From positions 1 through 64,000 of the forward strand of contig NZ_JAIVAT010000010.1 in the NCBI RefSeq assembly GCF_020172085.1: a DNA stretch of 64,000 bases. The letters run 5' to 3'. The position numbers and the translations under genes were made by a program. This DNA comes from Rossellomorea aquimaris. GTDB taxonomy: Bacteria; Bacillota; Bacilli; Bacillales; Bacillaceae_B. This document shows positions 35,131 through 43,189 of this stretch, piece by piece. Numbering within the stretch: the first letter of the stretch is position 1; each line of letters starts with the position of its first letter. The notes beneath the pieces were generated by a model. The model saw only the letters and a program-made list of their open reading frames with translations, was not told the origin of the DNA and searched no databases.

Positions 35131-37065
35131 ATGAGTGCGATTGCTGGGATATATCATCAGAACCATGAGCCCGTATCTAGGGAGCATATACACGCAATGA
35201 TGGGGTCATTTGAACAGTTCCCAGCAGATGACGTGAGAGTTTACAAGAAAGATCATATTTTTCTGGGCTGTCACGCTCAGTGGATCACTCCTGAATCAAT
35301 CGGTGAAGTTCTCCCTTTCTATGACAATGAAAGAAAATTAGTGATAACCGCTGATGCCATTATAGATAATAGACAAGAATTGTTTAATATTTTAGGTGTT
35401 GGGCCTGCTCTTAGGAAAGGGATATCAGATAGTGAGTTAATTCTTCTTGCATACGAAAAATGGGATGAAGAATGTCCTAAGCAATTAATAGGAGATTTCT
35501 CTTTTATGATTTGGGATGAGAGGAAAGAAAAATTATTTGGTGCAAGAGATTTTGCTGGTAGTCGAACGCTCTACTATCATACATCAAATCAACGTTTTGC
35601 ATTTGCCACCACAATTAAACCCTTATTGTCATTACCTTTTATAAGTAGACGAATAAATAAAGAATGGATTGCAGAATTTCTTGTTATTCCAGATATGTTT
35701 AATACAGTTGACGTGCATTCTACTGTTTACAGTAATGTCATGCAAGTCCCTCCTTCACATTCAATCGTAATTCAAAGTGGAAAGACTAAACTAACAAGAT
35801 ACACCAAGTTCGATTCGAGAAAAAAATTAAAACTTAATTCTAATTTTGAATACGAAGAAGCTTTTAGAGATATTTTTCAGAGAGCGGTTTCCGATCGATT
35901 GCGAACATTTAAAAAGGTTGGATCACAATTAAGTGGAGGGTTAGATTCAGGTTCAGTCGTAAGTTTCGCTTCGAGAGAATTAAATAAGCAGAAGAAGCAG
36001 TTACATACATTTAGTTATATACCCCAAGAAGACTTTATCGATTGGACACCAAAATCTAGAATAGCTAATGAAAGACCTTTTATTCAATCAACAGTGAAAT
36101 TTGTAGGGAATATTCAGGATTCTTATCTTAATTTTAGAAATAGCACTCCACTTAAAGAAATAAATCAGTGGTTGGACATACTTGAAATGCCCTATAAATT
36201 CTTTAATAACTCTTATTGGTTAAGAGGGATATACGAAGAAGCTTCTACCCAAGGAGTTGGGGTTTTATTGAATGGGGCCAGGGGAAATTGGACTATATCT
36301 TATGGAACAGCCATTGATTATTACTCTAGGCTATTAAAGAAAATGCAATTAATAAAGTTTTATAAAGAAATTAATAAGTACTACCTTATCAAGAACACAG
36401 GTAGGAAAAGAGTAATCCAACAGGTAAGTAGAATGGCATTTCCCTTAGTGTTATCTCCTAAGGATAAATATATATTTCCTCAGTTCATAAATAAAGACTT
36501 TGCAAAGAAAACCAATGTTTATCAAAAGGTGAGGGAAAACGGATTAGACATTACTGGTTCAAATATTTCTACTCTGAGGGAAGCAAGGAATCGACAATTT
36601 CAATACCTATATTATTGGGGAAATGGCACGAGTGCGACAAAGATGTCATTACATTATTCACTTTGGAACCGTGACCCAACAAATGATTTGAGAGTGATTG
36701 AATATTGTTTATCACTCCCTGATTCTCAATTCGTGCAACATGGAGTGGATCGATCTCTCATTAGGAGGGCCACCGAAAATTATCTTCCAAACAAGGTGCG
36801 ATTAAATCACAAATATCGAGGAGCGCAAGGTGTCGATATTATTCACAGAATGAGAGATGAATGGGATTTGTTTAGATCTGAAGTTGAGGAATTGTTAAAT
36901 GATCAAATCATGTCAGATTTGGTGGATCAAGAAGTGTTGTTCAGAGCTTATCTCCGAATAAAGGATAACCCATTACCTGAGCATGCTTTAGATGATGATT
37001 TGAAAATACTGATGAGAAGCTTAATCTTATTCAAATTCATCAATAAAATAGTTGAAAGGAGGTGA
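35131..37065 (+). CDS. lasso-peptide macrocyclase (asparagine-synthetase-like, C protein)
   Basis: A 644-residue AsnB-fold protein. The N-terminal glutaminase domain starts M-S-A-I-A-G, so the catalytic Cys2 is replaced by Ser, as common in lasso cyclases that need no ammonia. The ATP pyrophosphatase loop SGGLDSGS lies at 268-275. The family adenylates a side-chain Asp/Glu of the core peptide and joins it to the core N-terminus. ATG 35131 gives this conserved start; an in-frame start at 35107 lacks a site. The stop is inside the ribosome site of the precursor gene. Confidence 0.92.
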   Translation: MSAIAGIYHQNHEPVSREHIHAMMGSFEQFPADDVRVYKKDHIFLGCHAQWITPESIGEVLPFYDNERKLVITADAIIDNRQELFNILGVGPALRKGISDSELILLAYEKWDEECPKQLIGDFSFMIWDERKEKLFGARDFAGSRTLYYHTSNQRFAFATTIKPLLSLPFISRRINKEWIAEFLVIPDMFNTVDVHSTVYSNVMQVPPSHSIVIQSGKTKLTRYTKFDSRKKLKLNSNFEYEEAFRDIFQRAVSDRLRTFKKVGSQLSGGLDSGSVVSFASRELNKQKKQLHTFSYIPQEDFIDWTPKSRIANERPFIQSTVKFVGNIQDSYLNFRNSTPLKEINQWLDILEMPYKFFNNSYWLRGIYEEASTQGVGVLLNGARGNWTISYGTAIDYYSRLLKKMQLIKFYKEINKYYLIKNTGRKRVIQQVSRMAFPLVLSPKDKYIFPQFINKDFAKKTNVYQKVRENGLDITGSNISTLREARNRQFQYLYYWGNGTSATKMSLHYSLWNRDPTNDLRVIEYCLSLPDSQFVQHGVDRSLIRRATENYLPNKVRLNHKYRGAQGVDIIHRMRDEWDLFRSEVEELLNDQIMSDLVDQEVLFRAYLRIKDNPLPEHALDDDLKILMRSLILFKFINKIVERR

Positions 37066-37072
37066 GAGGTTT

Positions 37073-37204
37073 ATGAAAAAAGTATGGGAAAAACCAGAGT
37101 TGGAGATTCTTTCAATTGATATGACTATGGCAGGTCCAGGTCTTCGTTATGTTGATCATGATCAAAACGATCCAGATGAGCAAGATGCAGACCACTACAG
37201 TTAA
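37073..37204 (+). CDS. paeninodin-type lasso peptide precursor
   Basis: A 43-residue peptide, too short for usual gene finding, behind an ideal AAAGGAGGTGA site. The leader (1-19) has W-x-x-P-x-L, the counterpart of the Y-x-x-P-x-L recognition motif, and Thr18 at position -2. The predicted core is residues 20-43, beginning AGPGLRYVD. Ala1 and Asp9 would form the isopeptide ring, as in paeninodin, whose core begins AGPG and also has Asp9. The C-terminus is Ser43, the kind of residue that the paeninodin kinase phosphorylates. The tail is rich in Asp, His and Gln. Cleavage and ring are predictions from the family. Confidence 0.93.
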   Translation: MKKVWEKPELEILSIDMTMAGPGLRYVDHDQNDPDEQDADHYS

Positions 37205-37241
37205 ATTTGGTTAAAATGCATTAATGAATTCGTTACTACAT

Positions 37242-37280
37242 ATTAGGTCCTTATATTTACTTGGAGTATAAGGACCTAAT
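37242..37280 (+). promoter_or_regulatory. stem-loop between lasso precursor and kinase genes
   Basis: ATTAGGTCCTTATA pairs perfectly with TATAAGGACCTAAT (14 bp, 11-base loop). No T run follows. It probably protects or processes the message so that the precursor is made in excess over the enzymes. Confidence 0.75.
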
Positions 37281-37317
37281 AAGAATGAAAATTTATGGCT
37301 TATATGGAGTGATAGGC

Positions 37318-38262
37318 ATGATCAGTGCATGTAAAAAAACATTTTATAGAGCGTTTGGTTTAAACATCCAAAGTGAAATCCCACTTCCTGAAGTGAAAAC
37401 AATAAATACAAAAGGGTTATTCAATAATTTTGATGTCAAGATTGAAGTGGGTGATCTTAGGGAAGAGTGGAAAAATAATGGTAATGAAGGTAAGTTTACA
37501 GTCAATAATGGAACTGTAATGTTTCACATCAAGAATACAGCAATATTTAGTGTAGTAAAAGGAGAAAGAGTTATCGTATCACCTTTTGAACATGCGGATG
37601 AAAATAAAATCCGTCTTTATTTGTTAGGTTCGTGTATGGGCATCATATTACTGCAAAAAAAGATACTCCCTTTGCATGGCAGTGCGGTTGTTATAGATGG
37701 AAAAGCATATGCGATCATTGGCCACTCTGGAGCAGGTAAGTCAACATTAGCTTCTACCTTGATGAATAGTGGTTATAAGCTTATTAGTGATGATGTGATA
37801 GCTGTTTCTCTTTCAGAAAATCAAGAATTCATTGTTCATTCTTCTTATCCACAGCAAAAACTTTGGGAAGAAAGCTTGGCGAAGCTGGGTTTGCCTGAGA
37901 ATAAGTATTTTCCTTTATTTGAAAGAGAGAAAAAGTATGCTATTTCTGTAGAACCCAGCTTTTACGAGGGGGAATGGGTGCCTCTTGCAGGTATATTTGA
38001 ATTGGAAAAGTCAGAACATGAACAACTGACAATTGAAAAAGTTCAGAATAGCATAGAGAAATTGCCTGTACTTTTTCATCACACTTTCAGGAATTCAGTT
38101 CTCAATCGACTAGGGTTATTAGAGTGGCATTTCTCTACAACTGCTTCTCTTGCAGATCAAGTAGAAATGTACAGGGTAAAAAGGCCAACATCAAGGTTTA
38201 CTCCTTATGAAATACAATCGTTATTATTAAATACATTAAGAAAAGGGGAAAAAAAATGCTGA
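37318..38262 (+). CDS. HprK-like lasso peptide kinase (PadeK type)
   Basis: A 314-residue protein with an HPr-kinase fold: HGSAVV, P-loop GHSGAGKST (135-143) and SDDV (157-160). In the paeninodin system such a kinase phosphorylates the C-terminal Ser of the precursor, and this precursor ends in Ser. ATG 37318 has GGAGTGAT at 6 bases; earlier in-frame starts (37261, 37285) fall in or after the stem-loop without a site. It overlaps the next gene by 7 bases. Confidence 0.88.
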   Translation: MISACKKTFYRAFGLNIQSEIPLPEVKTINTKGLFNNFDVKIEVGDLREEWKNNGNEGKFTVNNGTVMFHIKNTAIFSVVKGERVIVSPFEHADENKIRLYLLGSCMGIILLQKKILPLHGSAVVIDGKAYAIIGHSGAGKSTLASTLMNSGYKLISDDVIAVSLSENQEFIVHSSYPQQKLWEESLAKLGLPENKYFPLFEREKKYAISVEPSFYEGEWVPLAGIFELEKSEHEQLTIEKVQNSIEKLPVLFHHTFRNSVLNRLGLLEWHFSTTASLADQVEMYRVKRPTSRFTPYEIQSLLLNTLRKGEKKC

Positions 38263-38546
38263 AAAATCCCAGCCTTACTTTGGACCAATCGATTACTCAA
38301 AGAAAAGGAAATATAGTGAGCAATATGGGCGGCGAAAAAGTGATGTTAAGTATTGAAAACGGAAAGTATTATAATCTGGGGGAAGTGGGGGGAGACATAT
38401 GGGATACTATCGAAAATCCCGTTACCATCACTGAATTAGTTGATACATTGATGGCTAAATATGAAATAGATAAAGAGACCTGTTTGTCACACGTTTTATC
38501 ATTCATTGAGATGCTGAGAGATGAAGAATTAATTAAGTTTAATTAG
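38256..38546 (+). CDS. PqqD-like RiPP recognition protein (lasso B1)
   Basis: A 96-residue PqqD-fold protein. VMLSIENGKYYNLGEVGGDIWDTIENP is the typical beta-hairpin and helix, followed by ITELVDTLMAKYEID. It binds the precursor leader and delivers it to the B2 protease encoded next. Gene order K-B1-B2 follows the paeninodin type. Confidence 0.92.
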   Translation: MLKNPSLTLDQSITQRKGNIVSNMGGEKVMLSIENGKYYNLGEVGGDIWDTIENPVTITELVDTLMAKYEIDKETCLSHVLSFIEMLRDEELIKFN

Positions 38547-38557
38547 GATGATCTTTT

Positions 38558-39004
38558 ATGAAGAAAATAAAATTGTTTTTATCATTGGATTATGAAACAA
38601 AGCTACTATTGTTGGAGGTTTTTCTTCATTTAGGGTGGGCAAGAATTATCAAATCCCTTCCTTTTGCAAAAGTAGCACCTATATTAGGGAAGCATATGAT
38701 CGAAACGTCGCATTCTTTAAATACCGATCACGTTAAGGTACTAAAACAAATATCTTCAGCTATTAAAATCATGAGTAATTATACATTGTGGGAAAGTCAT
38801 TGCTTGGTTAAGGCGATTGCTGCTATGAATATGCTAAAAAAAAGAAACATAGACACTACTCTCTATTTAGGGACTGGAAAAGATGAGCATGGAAGGTTGA
38901 TTGCTCATGCGTGGTTAAGGAGTGGATCTGTATATATAACAGGATCTGAAGGTATGGAGCGATTTACTATAGTAGGGACTTTTGCACACATAGCCGAAAA
39001 GTGA
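38558..39004 (+). CDS. lasso peptide B2 protease (transglutaminase-like)
   Basis: A 148-residue protease of the lasso B2 family. Cys82 in ESHCLVKA and His117 in AHAWL are the catalytic pair; the acidic third residue is less clear. It removes the leader from the precursor. The start follows the B1 stop by 11 bases. Confidence 0.92.
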   Translation: MKKIKLFLSLDYETKLLLLEVFLHLGWARIIKSLPFAKVAPILGKHMIETSHSLNTDHVKVLKQISSAIKIMSNYTLWESHCLVKAIAAMNMLKKRNIDTTLYLGTGKDEHGRLIAHAWLRSGSVYITGSEGMERFTIVGTFAHIAEK

Positions 39005-39019
39005 GTGTAGGTGAAAAGG

Positions 39020-40222
39020 ATGGAAGAAACGTATCGTTTGGATTTAAATAATTTACCCATTGAGCTAAAACTGATACTCGATATCCTGCAGATCAGTGAT
39101 AAAGTGAAATCTCATCAGTTCAGTCAGGAATTGAAAGATTCAAATATCGATTGGGAAAAGTTCATTTCACTGGTGTATCATCATAGGATATATCCTCAAG
39201 TGTACACTAAGTTAAACAAGGTTCATCAGGCATTGATTCCTGCACAGGTTATTCAAAGAATAGAAAATAAATACAAAAAAAATACTTTTAACATGCTTTT
39301 ATTAAGCGCAGAAATGGAATATGTAAGTAAAATGTTTGAGAGTGCAGAAGTGAAAATGTTAGTTCTTAAAGGACCTGTTCTTGCAGAAGATTTATATGGT
39401 GACATATCACTACGTACATCAAATGATCTCGATATATTAATATCGATCAGTGACTTGGATAGAGCCGAAGCACTTCTAATAAAAGAGGGTTATCTTAAAG
39501 ATGACTATTTCACATCTATATTAGGGGAATGGAGATGGAGACATCACCATGTAACTTATTTCCACCCCGTAAAGAAGGTGAAGCTTGAATTACATTGGAG
39601 GTTAAATCCAGGGCCAGGAGCTGAACCTTGTTTCAAGGATTTATGGAAGAGAAAAAGAATTAGCTGCATAACAAAAAAACCAATTTATTTTCTAGGGCGC
39701 GAGGATTTATTTTTATTTCTTATTTCACATGGTGCCAGACATGGGTGGTCCCGCTTACGCTGGCTTGTAGACATTCATCAATTAGTCGAACAAGATATTG
39801 ATTGGAATCAGATATTCTTATTAATAAAGAAATATCAGCTGGAAAAGATTTCGGGTAAAGTCCTGATTCTAGCAAGTAATTTACTGGGTACAAATATAAA
39901 AAAAGAGATGATTTCATTAGTGTCTAATTGGAGATCTAAAGAGCTCGGACAGAAAACCATTTTTTATTTTGAGAACATGATTAACTTACATTCGGAACCA
40001 CTGCCTACTGAAATCTCAAAGTATCATCAAAAATATTTATTTTCTTTAAAGACAATAAAACAGAAGTGGATATTTATTGTGAGTTTTCTTTACCCCTACC
40101 CCGAAGATGCCTCTACTCTTCAGCTACCGAAAAATTTGCACATTCTTTATTTTTTGTTACGTCCTTTTTTATGGTGTTGGAGAAAAACAAAAAGAAGCTA
40201 TGCATTATATAGGGGGATATAA
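39020..40222 (+). CDS. lasso-cluster nucleotidyltransferase (NTP_transf_5 type)
   Basis: A 400-residue nucleotidyltransferase-fold protein. The core motif LKGPVLAEDLYG then RTSNDLDILI carries the D-x-D metal pair; ELHWRL follows. Related proteins occur in many Bacillus and Paenibacillus lasso clusters; in some systems they act with the kinase on the phosphorylated peptide. ATG 39020 with AGGTGA is chosen over GTG 39011. The exact reaction is unproven. Confidence 0.85.
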   Translation: MEETYRLDLNNLPIELKLILDILQISDKVKSHQFSQELKDSNIDWEKFISLVYHHRIYPQVYTKLNKVHQALIPAQVIQRIENKYKKNTFNMLLLSAEMEYVSKMFESAEVKMLVLKGPVLAEDLYGDISLRTSNDLDILISISDLDRAEALLIKEGYLKDDYFTSILGEWRWRHHHVTYFHPVKKVKLELHWRLNPGPGAEPCFKDLWKRKRISCITKKPIYFLGREDLFLFLISHGARHGWSRLRWLVDIHQLVEQDIDWNQIFLLIKKYQLEKISGKVLILASNLLGTNIKKEMISLVSNWRSKELGQKTIFYFENMINLHSEPLPTEISKYHQKYLFSLKTIKQKWIFIVSFLYPYPEDASTLQLPKNLHILYFLLRPFLWCWRKTKRSYALYRGI

Positions 40223-42004
40223 ATGAATCATTTATTATATTTCACTAAAAGATTTTATGCTTTTTCAGGAAAGGTCTTAATCTTTAATTTAATAGGAATG
40301 ATGCTCATAAGTATGCTTGAGGGAGTAGGCATCCTGCTTCTAATTCCTATGTTGACTGTAAGTGGTTTTATAGATTATGAAACGACCATTGCTCCAATAT
40401 CAAAATTAGTGGGTTTTATAGCACTAGTACCAGAGAAATTTGCTTTGCCTCTGATATTAGTCATTTATATTTTTTTAGTAATAAGTCAAGCACTGTTACA
40501 GCGGAATATTTCCAGAAGAAATGTTCAAATAAGAGTTGGTTTTATCAATCACCTAAGAATGAAAACATATCGGGAACTCCTCCAGGCAAACTGGGGTTTT
40601 TTCTTAAAGAAAAGAAAATCTGATCTTATTAATTCTCTTACGGCTGAGTTGGGCAGGGTTAATGGTGGAACCAATATGTTCTTACAACTAATAACCTCTA
40701 TCATATTTACTCTCCTTCAACTTGGAATAGCTTTTTGGGTATCTCCTTATATGACAGGGCTAGTCCTTATTTCGGGAATTATCTTAGCCTTTGTATCTCA
40801 ATCATTCGTGAAAAAGTCAAAAAAAATCGGATCCAAAACTTCTGAAATAGGCAAGAACTACCTTGCAGGAATAACAGATAATCTAAATGGGATTAAAGAC
40901 ATAAAAAGTAATTCATTAGAACATTCACGAAATACTTGGCTTTCAAAATTAAGTGAAGATATCATACATGAACAAACAGAACTTATAAAAATAAAAACGA
41001 ATTCAAATTTTTTATACAAAGTCTCATCAGCCATTATCATTGCTCTATTTATTTATTTTTCTATTACTCTTTTTCGAAGCCAAGCAGATCAGTTCTTATT
41101 AGTTATTCTTATTTTCACCAGACTATGGCCACGGTTCACTTCTATACAATCCAGTATGGAGCAGTTGGCCGAAACTCTTCCGGCGTTTTCGTCAGTTATC
41201 CAACTCCAAAGGGAGTCGAGAGAAGCGAATGAGATATTTACTCACCAAGAGTACCAAGGAAATTTCAAGTGTGAAATTAGAAAAAACATTAAATGTGTAG
41301 GTGTCAACTATCGCTATAACTCTACTGAACCTCATTTTGCTCTTGAGAATATTAACGTAACTCTTCCGGCCAACAAAATGACGGCTATTGTTGGTCCCTC
41401 TGGAGCCGGAAAAAGTACCTTAGTTGATTTATTAATGGGTTTAAATGTCCCTGAACATGGTTCGGTTTTAGTTGATGGATTACTTTTATCAGGAGATGTT
41501 CAACGCTCGATAAGAAGTACTATCGGCTATGTACCACAAGAACCATTTTTATTTAACGCTTCTATTAGAGAGAATTTATTAATAATGAAATCAAATGCAA
41601 CGGATTGGGATATCTGGGAAGCACTACAATTCTCATCTGCTTCAGAATTTGTAAAAAATCTACCAGAAGGACTGGATACGCTGATAGGTGACCGTGGAAT
41701 TCGACTATCAGGTGGAGAACGTCAACGAATAGTTCTTGCAAGAGCCATATTAAGAAAACCTTCCATCCTGGTCCTAGACGAAGCCACCAGCGCCCTCGAC
41801 AGCGAAAACGAAGCCAAAATCCAAGAAGCAATTGAACGACTCAAAGGCAAAATGACCATCATCGTCATCGCTCACCGTCTATCAACCATCCGAAATGCGG
41901 ATCAGGTCATCGTATTGGATAAAGGACGTGTCGTTCAAACTGGGGGATTTAATCAATTGGCAAATGAGAAGAAGAGCATGTTCAGTAACCTATTAGAAAA
42001 ATAG
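40223..42004 (+). CDS. lasso peptide ABC exporter (D protein)
   Basis: A 593-residue half-transporter: six spans, then Walker A GPSGAGKST, signature LSGGERQRI, Walker B ILVLDEATSALD and H-loop IAHRLST. It starts immediately after the previous stop behind AGGGGGAT. It probably exports the lasso peptide and gives immunity. From about 41764 to 41900 the codons turn strikingly C-rich compared with the rest of the gene, which may mark gene conversion. Confidence 0.9.
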   Translation: MNHLLYFTKRFYAFSGKVLIFNLIGMMLISMLEGVGILLLIPMLTVSGFIDYETTIAPISKLVGFIALVPEKFALPLILVIYIFLVISQALLQRNISRRNVQIRVGFINHLRMKTYRELLQANWGFFLKKRKSDLINSLTAELGRVNGGTNMFLQLITSIIFTLLQLGIAFWVSPYMTGLVLISGIILAFVSQSFVKKSKKIGSKTSEIGKNYLAGITDNLNGIKDIKSNSLEHSRNTWLSKLSEDIIHEQTELIKIKTNSNFLYKVSSAIIIALFIYFSITLFRSQADQFLLVILIFTRLWPRFTSIQSSMEQLAETLPAFSSVIQLQRESREANEIFTHQEYQGNFKCEIRKNIKCVGVNYRYNSTEPHFALENINVTLPANKMTAIVGPSGAGKSTLVDLLMGLNVPEHGSVLVDGLLLSGDVQRSIRSTIGYVPQEPFLFNASIRENLLIMKSNATDWDIWEALQFSSASEFVKNLPEGLDTLIGDRGIRLSGGERQRIVLARAILRKPSILVLDEATSALDSENEAKIQEAIERLKGKMTIIVIAHRLSTIRNADQVIVLDKGRVVQTGGFNQLANEKKSMFSNLLEK

Positions 42005-42012
42005 ATGAAGGC

Positions 42013-42063
42013 GATCCCATAAAAGCAACTGGCTGTATCCATTGCTTTTATGGGATCTTTTTT
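42013..42063 (+). terminator. lasso operon terminator
   Basis: GATCCCATAAAAGCAA pairs perfectly with TTGCTTTTATGGGATC, followed by six T. It closes the lasso operon. Confidence 0.92.
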
Positions 42064-42083
42064 GGTGGGGAGAAATAAAACAG

Positions 42084-42102
42084 CCCATCTAAAAATAGAT
42101 GG
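42084..42102 (-). terminator. terminator of the CFI-box gene
   Basis: CCATCTA and TAGATGG form a 7-bp stem. On the minus strand it is followed by GCTGTTTTAT, a weak T-rich end. It lies 9 bases past the stop of the minus-strand gene. Confidence 0.6.
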
Positions 42103-42111
42103 ACCTTTATA

Positions 42112-42603
42112 TTATAGGTATTTCACTTCTAACTCTTCAACAACTTTTCGATAGGTCAATTCTGCTTCTTTTGGTTGTCCATTGTTAATGAAATCCACGC
42201 ATTTTAATACTAAGTTTTGATAAAGGTTTTGATAAATTTCTAACGAGTTTTCTTCTGATTTAATGCGCTCTGAAATGATTGGGGCAAATTCGTAATATCT
42301 TCCGACTAATTTTCTTCCTTCAACCGTTTGGACCATTATGGAATCTCTAAAATTTCTTATGATAGTTAGTTCTTCGCAATCATCCGGCAGGTGGTTGGCT
42401 TTCACACAAGAGTCTGTAATGAAACAATGGCCAGGCGGCTTCCATGGCTTATGCTTTCTATGTAGTTTACAAGTATAGAATGGTGGCCAGCAACAGCAAA
42501 CCTTTCCATCGTCCCCGCCTCCACCTCCTCCACTAATGGTGGTTTCAAATGAGATCGTCTGATGGTCGATAATCTTTGGAACATACATCTCCTCTTTCTT
42601 CAA
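42112..42603 (-). CDS. Cys-rich CFI-box protein with a RiPP-like N-terminal motif
   Basis: A 163-residue protein. Residues 8-22 (PKIIDHQTISFETT) match the leader of the peptide encoded divergently at 42906. Six glycines (25-30) follow, then a Cys-rich part (C36, C37, C38, C45), then a CFI-box domain: C60-F-I, RNFRD (83-87), GRKLVGRYY (96-104) and a proline. The C-terminal 50 residues are predicted helical. No signal peptide or membrane span is visible. The TTG at 42603 has GGAGG at 7 bases; a TTG further upstream lies before that site. CFI-box domains are known but not understood. I suspect it is a second substrate of the adjacent machinery. Confidence 0.75.
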   Translation of the reverse strand: MKKEEMYVPKIIDHQTISFETTISGGGGGGDDGKVCCCWPPFYTCKLHRKHKPWKPPGHCFITDSCVKANHLPDDCEELTIIRNFRDSIMVQTVEGRKLVGRYYEFAPIISERIKSEENSLEIYQNLYQNLVLKCVDFINNGQPKEAELTYRKVVEELEVKYL

Positions 42604-42687
42604 AACATCGCCTCCATTCAAAGTAGATAATTATTCAGAATAATCCTTGAATCAAAAGTACTATATGATTATTCTATGCTGAGTGGT

Positions 42688-42703
42688 GTTCTTAATAAAG
42701 TTA
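42688..42703. promoter_or_regulatory. SinR-like half-site in the divergent intergenic region
   Basis: GTTCTTAATAAAGTTA is related to the box at 35088 but keeps only one good half. It lies between the divergent CFI-box and peptide genes. Confidence 0.35.
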
Positions 42704-42771
42704 TTTTATTCGACAAATAATGAGGTTTTTTAAATGTTATAGCTAATTATTATTGGATATTGTCGAATGGT

Positions 42772-42806
42772 TTGTTCTTTAAAAAGAACGATGGGTATAA
42801 TATAAT
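42772..42806 (+). promoter_or_regulatory. promoter with SinR-type operator for the second RiPP-like module
   Basis: GTTCTTTAAAAAGAAC (42774-42789) is a perfect inverted repeat of GTTCTTT around two bases, the best SinR-type box in the window. It overlaps a possible -35 (TTGTTC, 42772-42777), with TATAAT at 42796-42801. Repressor binding there would block the promoter. The start of the peptide gene is about 100 bases downstream. Confidence 0.7.
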
Positions 42807-42905
42807 GATAAAAGTAATAGGTAAATAGATCTTTAGGGCTGACAAAAAGTAATTACCTGTTCGATATAGTAAAAATCATTCAATTACAAGGGAGAGGTGA
42901 ATGAA

Positions 42906-43118
42906 ATGTCACATGAAACAGGGCAGAATAAAACACATAATAAACCTGAGGTATTATCACATCAACAAATAGTATTTGAAACGGCACAGAGTTGGAATAA
43001 AGGACAAGGAAACTTAGATCATCCAGGAACGGGTAACGGTGGAGTGCATTACCCTAATGATCCATACACAGGCCCACATCATGGAAATGGTGGAGGAAAT
43101 GGCAAAGGAAAGAAATAG
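42906..43118 (+). CDS. Gly/His/Asn/Pro-rich RiPP-like precursor peptide
   Basis: A 70-residue peptide. The N-terminal half looks like a leader: HNKPEVLSHQQIVFETAQSW (11-30), which shares P-x-[VI]-[LI]-x-H-Q-x-I-x-F-E-T with the CFI-box protein. The C-terminal half (31-70) is rich in Gly, Asn, His and Pro (PGTGNGG, GPHHGNGGGNG) and ends KGKK. It has no Cys. GGGAGAGGTGA lies just before ATG 42906; the in-frame GTG at 42897 lies inside that site. It is followed by a stem-loop and genes for a kinase, PqqD-like protein, peptidase, ABC transporter and nucleotidyltransferase. I do not know a described peptide class like this. Confidence 0.8.
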   Translation: MSHETGQNKTHNKPEVLSHQQIVFETAQSWNKGQGNLDHPGTGNGGVHYPNDPYTGPHHGNGGGNGKGKK

Positions 43119-43132
43119 ATAAATAAATTTAT

Positions 43133-43168
43133 TTATGGAGAGAGATCAGTGTGTTGATCTCTCCATAA
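43133..43168 (+). promoter_or_regulatory. stem-loop between precursor and kinase genes
   Basis: TTATGGAGAGAGATCA pairs with TGATCTCTCCATAA, leaving a two-base bulge. No T run follows. It sits at the same place as the stem-loop in the lasso operon (37242-37280). Confidence 0.75.
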
Positions 43169-43189
43169 TAGAACCAAAAGGAGAATCTC

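Noticed and set aside
35131-37065. Annotation as a true glutamine-dependent asparagine synthetase
   Set aside because: Cys2 is missing (M-S-A-I-A-G) and the gene sits directly before a lasso precursor with B1/B2/exporter genes.
41565-41831. An 88-residue minus-strand ORF in the lasso ABC gene
   Set aside because: It is a shadow of the conserved ATPase domain in a C-rich patch.
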